Below, in pieces: positions 61,945-64,000 of a stretch of DNA of 64,000 bases (position 1 is its first letter; each line of letters begins with the position of its first letter). The notes under the pieces were generated by a model. That model was not told the DNA's origin and searched no databases. It was given only the letters and a program-made list of their open reading frames with translations. A program made the translations under genes and the position numbers. Source of the stretch: Alviniconcha marisindica. Taxonomy: Eukaryota; Mollusca; Gastropoda; Provannidae. The stretch lies in the NCBI GenBank assembly GCA_018857735.1, contig JABMCL010000796.1, positions 81,001 through 145,000 of the forward strand, written 5' to 3'.

Positions 61945-62195
61945 CCCTGATAGTCCATCACCATGGTCTCTGTGGACGTAAAGCAACATTAGAAGAAGAA
62001 AGTCCGTCACCATGGTCTCTGTGGACGTAAAACAACATTAGAAGAAGAAAGTCCGTCACCATGGTCTCTGTGGACGTAAAGCAACATTAGAAGAAGAAAG
62101 TCCGTCACCATGGTCTCTGTGGACGTAAAGCAACATTAGAAGAAGAAAGTCCGTCACCATGGTCTCTGTGGACGTAAAGCAACATTAGAAGAAGA
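61945..62195 (+). repeat. 49-bp tandem repeat, 5 copies, derived from the SINE tail
   Basis: The unit AGTCCGTCACCATGGTCTCT, GTGGACGTAAAGCAACATTA, GAAGAAGAA contains the family 2 tail motif (TCTCTGTGGACGTAAAGCA) plus a GAA-rich linker. Copies are almost identical. It directly follows the SINE at 61603-61930. Confidence 0.9.
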
Positions 62196-62214
62196 ACTTG
62201 ATCTGCCCGTTTTA

Positions 62215-62400
62215 CCACACCGGCTTCGAGTTCGGTGTTGCTTCACGTCCACAGAGACGGTACGGACTATTAGGGACGGGGAGCCTATCAGGACGGCCAC
62301 CTCCACTTTCTCACAGCTCCTCGTGAGCTCTGAGCACCACACGGGCAAGCGGTCAACTAAGTCAGTCTGCTGATCAATGTACGCCACCGTGGCCCGTTAG
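62215..62400 (-). repeat. Interspersed repeat, family 3, uninterrupted copy
   Basis: GTTCGGTGTTGCTTCACGTC, CACAGAGACGGTACGGAC, GGACGGCCACCTCCACTTTC and TCACAGCTCCTCGTGAGCTC are colinear with 36318-36735 minus its MITE. Confidence 0.7.
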
Positions 62401-62427
62401 CAAAAACGGACCCACTGTTGCAGTCGA

Positions 62428-62755
62428 AAGTAAGTAAACATGGTGCTTAACGTCCACAGAAACCATAAGGCTTATTAGGGACGGGGAGAAGGTGGGGAGC
62501 GGGTATGGAGGTGGGGGGAGAGGGAGATTATATACCTATCGCTGAACTTGAGACACTGTCGCCACCAGAATGACTCCTGCATCAAGATGGGCAGCGATGA
62601 GAGCCATTTTAATGTTTCATGATTGTGAGAGGCAGTCACAAGACGGTGTCCACAGACCACAACTTTTGAAGAGAAAGGAGAGCCGAAGCAGATTCGAACC
62701 GAGGTCCCTCTGCTTACAAGCCTAACGCCTTACCGCTAGGCCAAACCGGCTCACA
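62428..62755 (-). mobile_element. tRNA-derived SINE, family 2, full-length, inverted
   Basis: The plus strand reads AAGTAAGTAAACATGGTGCT, AACGTCCACAGAAACCATAA at the tail end, GAATGACTCCTGCATCAAG in the body, and CCTTACCGCTAGGCCAAACC, GGCTCAC at the head, so the element is on the minus strand. It faces the copy at 61603-61930, making a large inverted pair about 500 bp apart. Confidence 0.85.
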
Positions 62756-62839
62756 TTGTGGTCGTGCGCTGATGATGAAGTGATGCTTAATGTCCTCAGA
62801 TGTCAGTTGACATATTAGGGACAAGTTGTGACCAATGCC

Positions 62840-62960
62840 GAAGCCGCACGGTTCAATAATTCTTTACGTCCACGGAAACCAGAAGGCTCGTTAGGACGGA
62901 CAGCTCAGGACGGCCACCTCGACTCTCACACAGCTCCTGAACTATGAGTGGTCGTTTGGG
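62840..62960 (-). repeat. Interspersed repeat, family 3, partial copy
   Basis: TTCTTTACGTCCACGGAAAC, GACGGCCACCTCGACTC and ACACAGCTCCTGAACT match the other family 3 copies. Confidence 0.6.
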
Positions 62961-63014
62961 CAGGTCCTCTTATTTTTTATCCATTCCCGGCGGCTTTTTC
63001 AGTTATCGGTTCCG

Positions 63015-63195
63015 AGACGGAACATGACGTCACGCGCGTTGGCGGCATTGTGGGACTGGGCGGCCGCCGCGCAAAACTTGATTCGAACTTTTATCAAAAA
63101 GCTCATCCGCATTTATGATACGCTGCATATAATTCGCTTGCGTACGCTCAGTGTCTCACACACCGCAACGACAGGCCGCAAGAACAGGTACTGAA
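63015..63195. promoter_or_regulatory. CpG-rich candidate promoter with CRE
   Basis: The stretch is dense in CpG (CACGCGCGTT, GGCGGCCGCCGCGC), unlike its surroundings. TGACGTCA at 63025-63032 is a full CRE. A possible untranslated first exon on the plus strand ends AGAACAG|GTACTG near 63188. No coding follows within the window, so a gene to the right is only suggested. Confidence 0.35.
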
Positions 63196-63570
63196 GACTT
63201 CAACAGATAATCACTTCAGTTCTTGTCATTCACATCAACTGTTCAGGTCGAGCAAAACCAGACATTATCAGCACACTTGGCCGTGGGCGGCGTTTTATTT
63301 CACGATGTCGGGGTACGATGTCGGGGTACGAATGACTAAAGGCCGGGGCTGATCACTTTGGCGATTGCTTCGTACGGGTCAGACGCCAATTAATCGGCTC
63401 TTTTCTTGCCAATCATCGAACCTTCGGTCAAATGTCCGGCGACTGAGGGTGTGGGTTGTGTGGGCCTTACATTCAACTATTCAATGGCCTGTCGGTTTAC
63501 TACGCGTATCGGCAACTACAATACAATGAGCCTACAGACGCTTACGCAATGTCAGCCTCGACCGTTAGCC

Positions 63571-63598
63571 TCCCCCCCCCCCCCCCCCCCCCCCCCAC
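63571..63598 (+). repeat. Poly-C run
   Basis: About 26 C in a row, followed within 130 bases by a (CT)n run at 63724-63772. Confidence 0.95.
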
Positions 63599-63718
63599 CT
63601 ACACGCACACAGGTCTGTACTTTCAGTCGGCAAACAGACGATGATCTTGACTGTGTCAGGGTCATAAATTCTTATCTGGGTGGCGGTCTCAGTCCGAGCC
63701 TGCTATTGGTTGACTTTT

Positions 63719-63723
<5 letters not shown>

Positions 63724-63772
<49 letters not shown>
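63724..63772 (+). repeat. (CT)n microsatellite
   Basis: About 24 uninterrupted CT units preceded by a T run. Confidence 0.95.
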
Positions 63773-63774
<2 letters not shown>

Positions 63775-63879
63775 ACCTAGTGGAAAGGGAGTCAGAAACT
63801 GAGGTCTCGCGGTCGCGATTACATCACTGGGCTTGAGACACTATTAAACAGGCGAGGGGCGAGAGCAGGTTTTTGTGAC

Positions 63880-64000
63880 AGCCGGTTTGGCCTAGCGGTT
63901 AGCCGAGCTGGTAAGCAGAGGGACCTCGGTTCGAATCTGCTTCGGCGCTCCTTTCTGTTCAAAAGTTGTAGTCTGTGGACACTTTGTCCCTCACAATTAA
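63880..64000 (+). mobile_element. tRNA-derived SINE, family 2, cut by the window edge
   Basis: AGCCGGTTTGGCCTAGCGGT, GGGACCTCGGTTCGAATCTG and TGTGGACACTTTGTCC give the head and the start of the body. The head has the cleanest A and B boxes of the four copies. Confidence 0.8.

Overview
This is animal nuclear DNA, most likely from a mollusc and probably a gastropod. The genes have many small exons with GT-AG introns, tRNA-derived SINEs sit at several places, and (CA)n/(TG)n, poly-G/poly-C and minisatellite arrays fill introns and spacers. The species assignment is inference from style; no species marker was searched.

Three genes are supported, all acting in transcription or mRNA handling. (1) The 5' part of an LSM14-family gene runs on the minus strand (three coding exons, 3573 down to 1185, remainder off the left edge). 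(2) A complete TAF4 gene (TFIID subunit 4) runs on the plus strand from 3768 to 22942, with 12 coding exons that join in frame to 1037 codons plus stop; its TAFH domain and C-terminal histone-fold/TAF4 domain are clear. LSM14 and TAF4 are head to head with about 194 bp between start codons, so they share a promoter. (3) A NELFCD gene (negative elongation factor C/D, TH1-like) runs on the plus strand from 39493 to 54114, with 16 coding exons giving about 575 residues; only the tiny last exon is uncertain.

The TAF4-NELFCD spacer (about 22.9-39.5 kb) holds a probable TAF4 3'UTR, tandem arrays, a composite CA minisatellite, a TTAA-flanked MITE nested in another repeat, and a SINE split by a non-LTR retrotransposon fragment with a 12-bp target duplication. 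The right flank (54.1-64 kb) holds GC-rich and other minisatellites, SINEs, a retrotransposon tail and, near 63.0-63.2 kb, a CpG-rich stretch with a CRE that may be the promoter of the next gene.

The most unusual observation is that several intronic minisatellites are built from exon-intron junctions. In NELFCD, the acceptor side of exon 10, the donor sides of exons 10 and 12, and the acceptor sides of exons 14 and (tentatively) 16 each recur as tandem degenerate copies in the adjacent intron. The donor of TAF4 exon 4 does the same, and a decayed copy of the NELFCD exon 2 donor lies in its intron. Many copies keep intact AG or GT splice signals. I know of no description of this recurrent pattern in these genes.
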